Assembly (NCBI GenBank): GCA_033557465.1
Contig: CM066037.1
Span: 515,212,686-515,276,685 of the forward strand
Direction: 5' to 3'
Source of the DNA: Ichthyophis bannanicus
Lineage: Eukaryota; Chordata; Amphibia; Gymnophiona; Ichthyophiidae
Length of the DNA: 64,000 nucleotides
Shown here piece by piece: positions 1 through 10,499 of this stretch. The translations under genes were made by a program, and so were the position numbers. Position 1 is the first letter of the stretch, and the number at the start of each line of letters is the position of its first letter. The notes below the pieces were generated by a model, which was not told the DNA's origin, made no database searches, and saw only the letters and a list, made by a program, of their open reading frames with translations.

Positions 1-1008
1 TCATGCAAAAATGGTATTTAATGGTGATGATTCAGCGGAACTGAAACAAATCATTGAGAACCTGGAAGATGCCCTAGGAAAAACTGACAAACTAAAGAGT
101 AGCAAATAATATGAACTGGATGGTACACACCCCAGAGTTCTGAAAGAATTCAAAAATGTAATTATGCTACACATAACTAATAATAGGTCTGCATCATTAA
201 AATTATCTCTGGACCCAAAGATAGGAGGGTGTACAATGTAACACAAATTATTTAAAAGGGCTCCGGGGATGATCTGGGAACTATTGACCAATCCGTCTTA
301 TATCGGAGCCAGTCAAAATGGTAAAAACTATTCTTAAGAACAAAATTACTGAGCATATAGACATGGGTAATAGGACAAGGACAGCATGAATTCAGCCAAA
401 GGAAGTCTTGATTCAGCAATCTGCTACATTTGTTTGAGGGGCTAATAAACATAGGGTGAGCTGGTTGCCAGTGTCCTGAGAAAATTAAAAAGTCATAAGA
501 TATGAGCAATGTCCTGTTGTAGACTGGGAGCCAGCTAAAACATAGGAAACAAAGTAGGGCTAAATATTCTGTTTTTTCAGGGTAGAAAGATAAACAGTGG
601 AGTGCCCCAGCGATCTGTATTGAGTCCGATGCATTTTAGCATGTAAAGGAAAACAACAAGTGATGAGACCATGCAAAATTATTCAAAGCTTGTTAAATCA
701 GAAATGGATTATGACAAATTGCAGGAGGAAATTATGAGGCTGGAAGAACAGGCATCAAAATGGCAAAGTAATGCATACAGGAAGAAATAATCTAAACTGT
801 CATTACACAATGCTAGGTTTCACATTAGGAGTCACCAACCAGGGAATGGGTCTAGGCATCATCATGAAATTCTTGGCTCGGGTATGCAATTCTGATCGCC
901 GCATCACAAAAAAAAAAAAATAGCAGTTGCAGAATTGCTACAGAGAAGGGCATCCAAAATGTTAAAGGGGAGGGAATGGCTAGCCTAAGAAGAAAGGCTG
1001 AAGAGATA
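1..1008 (+). mobile_element. Decayed CR1-like LINE, 5' part (split by DIRS copy 1)
   Basis: The plus strand holds broken pieces of a CR1 reverse transcriptase frame. Around 590-640 a degraded version of the SGVPQGSVLGP motif (GVPQRSVLSP) is followed by further RT-like fragments to about 1000, ending in a LRRKAEE-like stretch. Stops and indels are frequent, so it is old. The copy continues at 4976, after the DIRS insertion, with the normal CR1 3' region. Confidence 0.6.
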
Positions 1009-1035
1009 GAGTAGTTACTCACCTGTAACAGGTGT

Positions 1036-1197
1036 TCTCCAGGAGCAGCAGGAATCAGTCCTCACATATGGGTGTCATCGGCGCCAATGAAGCCCCAGCG
1101 GAGCATTTCCCCAGCTTTCTATGAAAGCCTTTGGGAATGCAGGCACGCATGCGCGGTTCCCTTCCCGCCTAAAGGTGCCATATTACCTCAGTCAAAT
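1036..1197. repeat. DIRS copy 1 left inverted terminal repeat
   Basis: About 160 bp that pairs with 4814-4975 in inverted orientation. The core from the TCAGTCCTCACA region through GGTGCCAT and TACCTCAGTC matches with few differences. The outer part, 1009-1035, carries the AGTTACTCACCTGT end shared by all three DIRS copies. Confidence 0.85.
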
Positions 1198-1269
1198 GAC
1201 ATAGCTAAGAACAGCACACAAAAATGAAAAAAGAAAATATATACAATTGCAACTCCAAGGGGAGGAGGG

Positions 1270-1372
1270 AGGGTTGTGAGGACTGATTCCTGCTGCTCCT
1301 GGAGAACACCTGTTATAGGTGAGTAACTACTCTTTCTCCAGGACCAAGCAGGAAGTCAGTCCTCACATATGG
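1270..1372. repeat. DIRS copy 1 internal complementary region
   Basis: The first half is the reverse complement of the element's left end (ending GGTGAGTAACTAC). The second half is the reverse complement of its right end (TCTCCAGGACCAAGCAGG). This is the joined-ends complement expected of DIRS elements, where it is thought to help form a circular DNA intermediate. Confidence 0.82.
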
Positions 1373-1501
1373 GTAACTCCCTAGCTCTGGGCTACCGAGG
1401 AACCTAGGCTGAACAAGAGTACTCCTTCTAGTCTCAGCAGCAAAGAAAGGCTTTTCAAGGACACAACCTCCACCGGTAGCCCAACAGAGGGCAGGAGTTG
1501 C

Positions 1502-2434
1502 CTAAACCTTAAAGAGATTCCGGAGTACTGCTTGGCCAAAAGCACTGTCCCTACGGGACTCCCTCTCCAGACAGTAATGGGCCGCAAAAGTCTGGCTGGA
1601 AGACCAAGTTGCAGCCCTGCAGATGTCTACCAAGGGCACAGAGCGGAGATGAGCCACTGAGGCAGTCATTGCCCTGACACGATGGGCCGTGACCCTACCC
1701 TGCAAAGGAAGGTCAGCCGCCTTGTAAGCCCAGGTGATACAGTCAGCCACCCAGATGGACAAGGTACGCTTGGACACAGCCAACCCCAACTTATTGGGGT
1801 CAAAGGATACGAAGAGCTGAGTAGCCCTTCTATGCCCCTGCGTACGGTCAAGGTAGAAGGATAAGGCCCTCCTACAGTCCAGGGTATGCAGGACCGCTTC
1901 AGCCTGGCTTGCATGAGGCCTAGGGAAGAATGTTGGAAGAACCACCTCCTGATTGAGGTGGAAAGAGGAGACAACCTTTGGGAGGAACTTTGGATAAGTC
2001 CTAAGGACTACCCTGTTCCTATAAAACCTGGTGTAAGGCCTATCACAGACCAGGGCCTGAAGCTCACTCACTCGCCTAGCCGAGGTAAGGGCTATCAGGA
2101 AGAGTGTCTTCCAGGAGAGGAAGCGCAGTGGACAAGTAGCCATCGGCTCAAAAGGTGGGCGAGTCAGCTGCTGCAAGACCACATTCAGCTCCCACTCAGG
2201 GGCAGGAGGACAGAGAGGAGGCTTGAGCAAAAGCAAGCCCCTGAGAAAGCGGGACACCAAGCGGTGACCTGACAGAGAATGTCCCTCCACCAGTGAGTGG
2301 TGAGCTGCTGAAGCTGAGAGGTGGACCCGAACAGAATTGGATTTAAGTCCCTGATTTGATAAGTGCAGTAAGTACTGAAGCACTACTGGCACAGTACAGG
2401 AGAAAGGATCCTCTGTACGTAGCTGACACCACAC
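1502..2434 (-). pseudogene. DIRS copy 1 tyrosine recombinase
   Basis: An open stretch of about 310 residues encodes most of a DIRS tyrosine recombinase, the enzyme that inserts the element without an integrase or endonuclease. Visible catalytic landmarks are the Arg in TSARRVSELQAL, HRVR (the H-x-x-R pair) and the Tyr in AHYCLE. It keeps all four expected residues. The N-terminal portion is missing because of the deletion that also removed RT/RNase H. The methionine at the start of the open stretch is therefore probably not the native start. Related to the recombinases at 34266-37551 and 59842-61489. Confidence 0.8.
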
Positions 2435-2504
2435 AGAAAACCTTTTCCATTTGAGAGCATAGGTTTTCCTAGTGGACTATTTCCTAGAGGCTAGGACAAC
2501 CTCC

Positions 2505-4564
2505 TCAACTTCCTGAGGCAGGCCCCAGGGAGCCAAGACTACCCTTGCAGCCTCTAGGCCACTGGTGGGCAAAGAGGACTAGGCGACCTCCTGTGCAGGG
2601 TTGGGAGAGCAGGGATGGAGAGGCTACGCTCAAGGAGTTAAAAACCCCCACCCTGCTGAGTGGGAGCAGGGGCCGAAGCTTGGGGGTCCTCTGCCTACGG
2701 GGCCCATTACCCTGCCCCTTGGCTTGCTGACCCTGAGGGGCAGCTTGGGCAGCCTGATATTGAGGGTACTGTTTGTAGGCAGTGCCCTTCCTCGGGTAAA
2801 AGGGCTTTTTACCCGAGCCCTTCTTTTTATGAGAAGGGGCAGAGGTCTTCCTAGACAGCCTTGTCCATGTAAGGTGCTCTGTTTCGAGCTGAGCGGCCTT
2901 CTCGGTCATGGGTTTGCCAAAAAGGTTTTTACCTCAGCAAGGGACATCGACCAACTTGTCCTGAACCCATGGCTCGAGGTCCGATGACTGCAGCCACGCC
3001 TGGCGTCGAGCCGCGATGCCGGCTGCCGCAACTCGGGCCAAAGCCTCGAAGCCATCGTAGGCGGTGCGGGATATGAACTTCGAGCAGTCCCGAATCCCCG
3101 AGGACAAGGACTTAAATCTCTGCAAGGGTTCCCCGGAGAGACCAGCAGAGAACCCGGCCAACTCCTTGGCCAGGTCCCGCAAGTACATGCCCATGTACAG
3201 CTGGTACGACTGGACACAGCAAGCAAGCATCGAGCCTTGGAAGCACTTCCTACCGACGCCATCAAGGTTTCGGGCCTCCCTACCAGGGGGCACCGCGGAG
3301 TGCATTTTCTGGCTCTTCAGACGATGCATGGCCGATTCCACAACCATAGAATGGTGTGGTAGCTGTGCCTTCTGAAAACCAGGGCTCTTCCTGAGTCGAT
3401 AAATCGAGTCGACTCGCTTGCTCAGAACCGGCGCCGAGGCCGGAGCCTCCCACATACGGAAGAGGAGCCATTCCAGCATCGGAGGAACCGGGACAGTAAA
3501 GGCCTCCTTCGGAGGAGAGTCATACTGCAGCGCCTCGAGCTCTTCGGCTCGAGGCTCTTCCTCGGGGTCTGCCGGAATAGCCAAGGCAGAGGCCATATCC
3601 CAGACAAACTCCGAGAACCGAGTATCCTCCGGAGGGGATCTACTCCGGGGCTCAGACTGCGGTGAGTCCGACGGGACGCACCGAGTCTTGAACGTATCGG
3701 GAGACTCCTCGTCCTCCGTCTCCCAGGCGGACTCGTCCGAGGAGGAGTCAGGGTCTGACCCCGCGGGGCGCTGGAGCACCCGCCCCGACGCCGGGGGCAC
3801 CGGCATCGACACCCTCGGTCCCGAACGGGAGGTCGAGGGAGACCGCGACCGAGGTCGACTTCAAGCCATGATGGACTCGAGTATCGGCTCGGTCTCCGGG
3901 GTTGACTTCGAAGTCTATGTCCTGGTGGTCGGGGCAGATGCGCCAGACAGGCTGGCCATCAGTGCCCGCTGCTGCTCCATGAAGGCAGACAGTCTGCTCT
4001 CCAAGGCTGTCATCCTGAGACTCAGCTCGGGAGACGCAGCAGCCACTGACTCGGGCCCCGGCAGCGCCGGGCCTGACGTCGGCTCTCTGGGAGAAGAGTC
4101 CTCGAGGACTACGGAGTTTACGTGTCCAGCAGACTCCGGCTCCACGCAAGGAACTTTGGCAGGCTTCTCTTGTTCCACGTGCCGGGGCGATGGTCGGGGG
4201 TCTTAGACCTGGCCCTCGAGGAGCCAGGGACCTCCTCCTCTGACGCCCTCGCGAGCCGCTTCTTCCTCTTCCATTCCCGGTCGGGGGACCCCCTGTCCGA
4301 GGAGCTTCGACGGCGCTCGGGATCGGAATCCCGAGATGTCGAGGCCTCAGACGAGGTCCGGGCCCGGCCGGAGGCTGAGTCCGAGAAAAGCCTTTCTTTC
4401 TGCTGCTGGCGACTTCGGAGTGCCTTGGAAGACATCTTCCCACATGACCCGCACGACTTAGGGTCGTGATCGGGACCGAGGCACCGAAGGCAGCAGTCGT
4501 GTGTGTCGGTGAGAGACATTAATTTCTTACACTGATCACACTTTTTAAAACCACTGGAAGCCAT
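2505..4564 (-). pseudogene. DIRS copy 1 gag-like ORF1 (frameshifted)
   Basis: The N-terminus starts MASSGFKKCDQC and has a Cys/His cluster (CDQC, then CCLRCLGPDH, CGSCG) that could bind zinc. It is followed by an Arg/Ser-rich stretch, then an acidic segment, then a conserved C-terminal domain (LPHHSMVVESAM, YLRDLAKEL) and a basic Gln-rich tail. These are spread over at least three frames, so the gene is broken. The order matches the gag-like ORF of copy 2 (39139-40977). It presumably formed the nucleoprotein particle. Confidence 0.72.
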
Positions 4565-4813
4565 CGGGGAAAAAAGAGTCCCCGCGAGGTCAAAGGACCG
4601 GCCTTCCAGGGAAAATGGAAAAAAGGGCGCCAACACCAGCGACGAAGGGCAAAAACCGAAAAAGAAGAAACGGGCTCGATACTGGTGTACCGAACCCGGC
4701 GGGAGGGGAACCGGCGTCGAACTGGGAGAAAAAATAGCGATAATCGCCGAAAAAAATCTACTTTTAACCAGGAGGACAGGACTCACGTTCGGTGAGCTTC
4801 TCGGAAAAAAAGA

Positions 4814-4975
4814 GACTGAGGTAAGATGGCACCTTTAGGCGGGAAGGGAACCGCGCATGCGTGCCTGCATTCCCAAAGGCTTTCATAGAAAGCTGGGGAA
4901 ATGCTCCGCTGGGGCTTCATCGGTGCCGATGACACCCATGTGTGAGGACTGACTTCCTGCTTGGTCCTGGAGAAT
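4814..4975. repeat. DIRS copy 1 right inverted terminal repeat
   Basis: The inverted partner of 1036-1197, ending CTTGGTCCTGGAGA. The internal complementary region at 1270-1372 contains its complement. Confidence 0.85.
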
Positions 4976-5470
4976 AGGCATCTTCTGCTTAGAAAACAGA
5001 AAGTGAAGGGGACATATAATAACGGGCCAAAAACAATCATAAGTGGAGCGGAACAGGTAAATCCAAATCATTTGTTTTCTCTTTGAAACAGCATGAACAC
5101 TAGGGGGCGTTCCATGAGGCTGCTAACTGGCACAATGAAAATAAATCAGAGGAACTATTTTTTACTCAGTGTACAATGCACAAGCTGTGGCACTCATTTC
5201 CAGAGAATGTGGCACGTAAAAGCACATTGCATAGCTAGATCTGAAAAAGGTTTTGACAATTTCCTGGAGGAAAAGTCCATAAAGTGCTATTAAGCAGGTA
5301 GACCTGAGAAAAGCCACTGCTTATCCCTGTGTGTTAGCAGCACGGAGACCCCTCTTTGGGATCCTGGCAGGTATTTGTGGCCTGCATTGGCCACTGCTGG
5401 AAACAGGATATTGAGCTTTGTTGATCTTTGAGATGAGAAGGGCTGGAAACGAAAAGTACATGTAGGGATT
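4976..5470 (+). mobile_element. CR1-like LINE 3' region (continues 1-1008)
   Basis: Continues the CR1 copy interrupted by DIRS copy 1. It contains an AAGTGGAGCGGAACAGG segment, a degraded GFDNFLEEKS coding end, and the 3' tail motif around TGGCCACTGCTGGAAACAGG near 5380-5410. The same tail recurs at several places in the window. Confidence 0.65.
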
Positions 5471-6347
5471 TTCTGTAGCTTTCATGTACCTTGCAGCATG
5501 TACATTAAAGAGGTAATTGTACATAGGTTTTCATGTAAAGCTGGTTTCACACACAGGGAAGTCCTTTTATAAAATTGGATGGACACTTGCGCGCATAGAG
5601 CATATAGCTATGTGCCGACAAAACTGTGCATGCTTATACGCTTGCCATGCAGAGGAACGTCAAAGTCATAGATGTCTCCATAGCCATTCCACAAATGACT
5701 TTCACAGACGTCTCCAGTACAAGGACATCCAAGCAGGCACAAGGGTGTGGCATAGGCATGTCTTACACATCCCCATTCAATCTCAGAAATGCCTGCAGGC
5801 ACGTCCATGTTTATAGCTGCTCCAAGCACAAATAGGCATCAGGAAAGTGCTTGTTTTCACCTTAAAACATCCCAAGAGTGGAGAATTAGGTGACTAGCCT
5901 TAGATCACAAAGGACCACATTGGGTTTGAACCCTGGCCACCCTGCTCTTAAGCCTCTATGCTAACTGTTATGCTATCAGACATCTTGGTTCTAAAATGCT
6001 ATCCTGGGGACACATATATAGACGTTTGGTAGATGTCCCATTGGGAACGTCTAAGTTTCTGAAATCATGCCAGAACTTGCACATGCCCTGCTTTTTTTTC
6101 AGACGTTCTGGTTTTGATGGCCCAGATTGCATTTGGACGTCCCACTGCAAAATGTGCTTCCTTGAATCCAGTCAATGACATCAAATTAAAAACACAAAAT
6201 ATACACAAAACATATCATCATAGACTAAACATACAATCCATTTTTAAAAAGCACCAGACATTCCACTGTGCCAAACATCTAGGTGTTTTCTATTTGTGAT
6301 CTTTGTTGGTATTATACGTACAGTGGGATTTAAGTGTATGACAGAAG
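5471..6347. other. NAV3 intron, no gene seen
   Basis: Intronic DNA of NAV3. It includes degraded repeats with GACGTC-like words near 5700-6150 and a possible old tRNA-derived SINE on the minus strand at about 5885-5985 (B-box-like GGGTTCAAACCC in reverse). No coding exon was found. Confidence 0.5.
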
Positions 6348-7790
6348 CATAGAAACATAGAAACATGATGGCAGAAAAAAGACCACATGGCCTATCTAGT
6401 CTGCCCTTCCATATCCACCAGAATAGCCCCCTTTTTACCTTTAGAGTTCCTCTGTGTTTGTCCCATGCTCTTTTGAATTCAGATACTATCCTCATCTCTA
6501 CCACCTCCACTGGGAGATTATTCCACACATCTGCCACTCTTTCCGTAAAGAAATATTTCCGCATATTACTCCTGAGTCTATCCACTTTCACCCTCATCCT
6601 ATGTCCCCTCGTAGCAGAGCTTGCTTTCAATCGAAAAAAGAATCTCCTCCTGTGCATTTATGCCACAGAGATATTTAAACATCTCTATCATATCTCCTCT
6701 ATCCTGTCTTTCTTCTAAAGTAAATATATTAAGATCTTTAAGACTGTCCTCATAAGTTTTATAACAAAGACCACTAACCATTTTAGTAGCCACTCTCTGC
6801 ACTGACTCCAACCTGTTTATATCCTTTTGAAGGTGCGGTCTCCGGAATTGCACACAATACTCCAAATGAGATCGCACCAGAGACTTATACAGAGCTACTA
6901 TCACCTCCTTTTTTCTGCTGGCCATTCCTCTCCCTATGCGCCCAAGTATCCTTCTGGCTTTTGCTGTTGCCTTATCTACCTGTTCAGCTACCTTATGATC
7001 ATCAGATTCAATCATTCCCAGGTCCCACTCTTGTGGCTAGAACTACTTCACCCCCTACACTGTATCGCTCCCTTGGATTTTTACAAGCCCAGGCATGCCA
7101 AATTCTAGACCATTCTTTAAGCTTAGCTAGATCCCTCCTCATGTCATCTACTCCTTCCTGTGTGTCTACTCTTTTGCAGATTTTATTTAACATTTCTTAT
7201 ATACTGCCTTTCATGATATCAAGGCAGTTTACATTGAACAAACTGAAATTACATTATAACTTGGAGATAACTATTTTACAGGGAACATGGGCAATGGAGG
7301 GTTAAGTGGCTTGCCCAACACCACAAGGAGCACCTATGGGACTAGAAACCCCAGTCCTTTCAGCCCAAGGTTGCTGTCCTCTAGTGGGATTTGACCGACC
7401 TTCCAGCCTGAGGTAACTTACCCCAACCACTAGGCCACTCCTCCCTCCTGTTAAGTAAGACTGGCAAACCTTACCCAACAGCCCTTCCACAATATCATGA
7501 ACAAAGATGTTAAAAAGAATCTGACCAAGGACAGTTCCCTTCGGCACACCACTGGTAGCCTCCTTCTCTTCAGAGTGAGCTCCATTTACCTGTATCATTT
7601 GCCACCTCCCACTCAACCAATTTCTGACCCAATCAATAACTTTAGGGTCCATCCCTAGGGTGCTCAGTTTGTTTATAAGTCACCTGTGTGGAACTGTGTC
7701 AAAGGCTTTACTGAAATCTAAGTATACCACATCTAGGGCTGCCCCTCGGTCCAACTCTTTGGTCACCCAGTAAAAGAAATCAACGATACT
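6348..7790 (-). mobile_element. CR1 LINE, 5'-truncated
   Basis: The minus strand encodes a broken CR1 reverse transcriptase: LVRSHLEYCVQF, TLEERQDRGDMIEMFKYL and SGVPKGTVLGQILFNIF are readable. The 3' end at 6348 has the CR1-type tandem CTATGTTT signature. A tRNA-type SINE interrupts it at 7186-7446. Several frameshifts make it inactive. Confidence 0.85.
7186..7446 (-). mobile_element. tRNA-derived SINE with LINE-like tail (copy 1)
   Basis: Reverse orientation copy of the SINE seen at 8357-8640 and 14369-14650. It has a tRNA-like head (GGAGTGGCCTAGTGGTTGGGG), a middle domain, and a 3' end with an L2-like GTATATAAG tail. It is inserted into the CR1 copy, which resumes with GACTGGCAAACCTTACC. 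Confidence 0.78.
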
Positions 7791-8356
7791 GTGCATTTGG
7801 CAAGGAGGGCAGTTTTGGGGAGTTCTGAGGGTAGGGAAGCCAAATGTCTAATTTAGACATCTATGCGATGTTGTTTGCCACCTAAATGCCTATGTATTTG
7901 GTTTAGGTGCTGAAAAAACAGATCTAACCTGCAGCACCAAGCAAAACACATAGTCTAAATGTATATGGCCTATTTTCAGTGCCCAGATATTTAAACTGGG
8001 TGCCCACTTTGCACAAGCCCAGGCATCTATATTCAGTGAAGCTAAGCAAATGCTTATTGCTGCTGAATATCAGTATGAATTGAAATATCTTTAAACATTT
8101 CAATTTCTGCCCTGGACAACCAATCGAAAATAGGCTCCATAGGTTTCATACCCAAGACCTGTGATGATCAATGTCTCCATACATCTAATGCCTTTCCAAT
8201 TCTATTTTCCTAGTTACAGTATATGGATAAATACGTTTTTAGCTTTTTATCAGAGATCAACTAGGAGTGAGTTCTGTAGTCAAGGGGCAGTGAGGCTATT
8301 GAGAACATCCAGTCTGTAATTCACTTAAATGCATAAGTCATGCATAAATGCATGAG
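7791..8356. other. NAV3 intron, no gene seen
   Basis: Intronic sequence with some repeated-looking words (TTTAGACATC, GTTTAGGTGC) near 7840-7920. No coding frame or element boundary could be supported. Confidence 0.4.
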
Positions 8357-8640
8357 TGGAGGAGTGGCCTAGTGGTTGGGGCAAGGTACCTCAGGCCAGA
8401 AGGTTGGGTGGTCAAATCCCACTAGAGGACAGCAACCTTGGGCCAAAGGACTAGGGTTTCTAGTCCCACTGGTGCTCCTTGTGGTCTTGGGCAAGCCACT
8501 TAACCCTCCATTGCCCATGTTCCCTGTAAAATAGTTATCTCCAAGTTATAATGCCCTGTTCAATTTAATTTCAGTTTGTTCAATGTAAACCACCTTGATA
8601 TCATGAAAGGCAGTATATAAGAAATGTTAAATAAATAAGT
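8357..8640 (+). mobile_element. tRNA-derived SINE with LINE-like tail (copy 2)
   Basis: The head contains a pol III A-box-like TGGCCTAGTGG and a B-box-like region (GTCAAATCCCACT). The body ends with TCAGTTTGTTCAATGTAAAC and an AGTATATAAGAAAT then AAATAAATAA tail, like L2 3' ends. It probably used L2 machinery to move. Confidence 0.82.
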
Positions 8641-9607
8641 CAGAATGATACAGCAAGAAGGTCAATATACTTCTAAAAGTGATGAAATGATTAGTGGTGC
8701 TTTGTGATTAAACAGGATGCCAAGGGTGACCCCTAAGTTCCTGACTTGTGTAGATACTTGAATGGTTCAGTTGTCTATCCTGAATAGATGTGACTGGCGG
8801 AATGGTCCCAGTTAAAAGTAACACATTTGTTTTTTTAAATGGGTCATTCATGATCTGATGGTTCTGATACAGAGCGAAATGTGGTCAAAGGTGTATAAAA
8901 ATTAGTTTGTTATTAGGAACAACAAGTGAATGTCATCTGCATATCATGTAGATCACGTCCACTGAAGAACTTGCATGTTGGAGCCATGTATATGTTCAGT
9001 AAGAGTGATGAAAGCACAGACCATTGGGGAACTCTGTTTGGAGATGGCAAGAGGACTATTTACCTGTGATCCTGAAATTAAAATTTGAAAACCTTCCATC
9101 CAGACATATTGTACCCAAGCCATAGGGTCCAAATGGGGCAGGGGCAATCCCTACTCACTCCTGCCCTGCCAGACTGGTATTTCAAAAATGGTGCTGGTAG
9201 GTCCTAAGATAGTTACCATTTTGGAATACAGACAGAGATCACACCTGCTCCATTCGAACTCCTAGAACCTACAGATGGGGTAATATTTTTCTAAAGATAG
9301 GAGTTCAGGGGATGGCAGAGGGTGGGGGTTGGGTGACTTCAATTTTTTTAATTTGTTAGTGCGGGCTTTTAGGCAGGGGAAGAAAGGGGCCAGGTTGGTG
9401 AAGCCTGATAAATGCTTTATTGCACTCAAAATGAAAATAAAATTTTGTTTGTTTTTCACTGGTTTCACATGTAAAACAAAGCAAAAGTCTAAATTTTGTT
9501 GAAACTTACAATTTTGTTTCAAACAAAATCACATTCCCATAAATTACAGAAAATGTGGGATTACCCTAGAGAACAGACCTAAAACATTATTTGGTTTAAA
9601 ACCCTAC
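8641..9607. other. NAV3 intron downstream of exon 9608-9703
   Basis: AT-rich intronic DNA. No exon or recognised transposon was found, apart from a short A/T-rich stretch near 9420-9530. Confidence 0.4.
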
Positions 9608-9703
9608 CTTAAAAAGTCGCCTGATCACTCCATCTAGCACATCCCATTTGGTTTTTCCACTGACCCCAATGGATCCTATCAAATATGTCTGAGCCTTTTC
9701 GCC
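9608..9703 (-). CDS. NAV3: NAV3 exon: GSIGVSGKTKWDVLD segment
   Basis: This 96-nt coding exon of neuron navigator 3 (32 codons, phase 0 at both ends) encodes GEKAQTYLIGSIGVSGKTK, then WDVLDGVIRRLFK. The donor is AAG|GTAGGG. The acceptor is CTTCTTCAAAG, a weaker AAAG site, so its first base is slightly uncertain. The segment is almost invariant across navigators. GVSGKTK resembles a Walker A motif, but the real P-loop of the family (GPSGTGKT) comes several exons later, outside this window. No exon for the following EYxFRID-type sequence was found between here and base 1, so the intron continues past the left edge. Confidence 0.93.
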
Positions 9704-9814
9704 CTTTGAAGAAGAAAAATATTTTTAAATGAACCTTAAAAGGAAATACATTTCCTACAAAATACACTGAGCTAGGAATATCAGAAATACTACTGTGTTA
9801 TTCATGAGCATTTT

Positions 9815-10240
9815 TTATTAACATGGAGGCACATTCTAATGTGTGCGTCCAGGCCTCTGTGAGTCCGTTCAGGCCAGGATCCAATTCAGATCGGCCTGCG
9901 TGTACAGAGCCATGTCCGGCTAACTCAGTCAGGCTCCTCAATGGAGCCGCGGTGCCATGGTGTCCCGTTGCCATGGCACTGAAGCTCAATTCAGGAGCTG
10001 CAATCCCCGACCGCTGACCACGATCTTCTTTCCCTGCAGGCTGACCTGGCCTTCCAGACACCCTGCACCTCCTCATCTCTCTGCTGCTGCCCTGGCCTGC
10101 CGTCCCCCAATGTCTAGGGGGACTTATTCCACCACTGAGATGGAATAAGTCCTCCGTCTAGATCTGAGGCCCTGGATGTACATGGCCGACTTCAGAATCG
10201 GCCCTGTATGTCTGGGATCGCAGATCGCCCACTGCTCACC
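9815..10240. repeat. Dispersed hairpin repeat, copy 1
   Basis: GC-rich repeat with two hairpins. One is around TTATTCCACCACTGAGATGGAATAA near 10126-10150. The other is formed by GGATGTACATGGCCGA and a matching arm around TCGGCCCTGTATGTC. The same pair occurs at 49210-49700. It lies in the 698-bp intron between two NAV3 exons. Confidence 0.6.
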
Positions 10241-10401
10241 CTCTCCCACCCCCATCTAAGCCTCCCCATACAAACTACTTGTTTGTATGAGGCGTCTTTT
10301 GCCAGGGACAGAAGGCGGCGTATAGCAGGGATGGAGATCACAACGGGACATCCATCCCCACTATTTGCAGTACAGAATAGACTCAATAATATTTAAACTA
10401 C

Positions 10402-10499
10402 CTTTGTTCGACCAAAGCCTTTGTTGACGGAGACTACAATTTTAACACAATGCCTTTCTTTGTGGAGGGTTCCATCGCTGACATCATCTAACAAAATAT
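10402..10499 (-). CDS. NAV3: NAV3 exon: ILLDD segment, start of C-terminal conserved region
   Basis: This 98-nt coding exon of neuron navigator 3 has two bases completing an Asp codon, then 32 codons. The acceptor is a run of T then CAG, and the donor is AAG|GTAGTT. The product begins ILLDDVSDG, continues HCVKIVVSVNKGFGRTK, and matches the start of the conserved C-terminal half of navigators, just before the AAA+ module. The (S)DILLDD motif with V-K-I-x-V-S-x-x-K-G-x-G-R is what identifies it. The intron upstream (10500-16168) carries an 84-bp tandem array and a SINE. The exon is too short to stand out as an open frame and is recognised by homology and splice signals. Confidence 0.9.

Larger units (their letters stand above)
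1009..4975 (-). mobile_element. DIRS-type retrotransposon, copy 1 (no RT/RNase H)
   Basis: This is a tyrosine-recombinase retrotransposon of the DIRS group, about 4 kb, coding on the minus strand. The ends are inverted repeats (1036-1197 and 4814-4975), and an internal complementary region lies at 1270-1372. In minus-strand order it holds a gag-like region (about 4564-2505) and a tyrosine recombinase (about 2434-1502). The reverse transcriptase and RNase H are missing. A few residues at the start of the RT frame remain near 2560-2600 (RLVLFAHQWPRG, compare RLCHFANRWHQ in copy 2) before the sequence jumps to the recombinase. It is inserted in an old CR1 copy. Confidence 0.88.

Noticed and set aside
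3418..4206. 262-residue open frame on the plus strand
   Set aside because: It is antisense to the DIRS gag-like region, whose minus-strand frames carry the conserved motifs.
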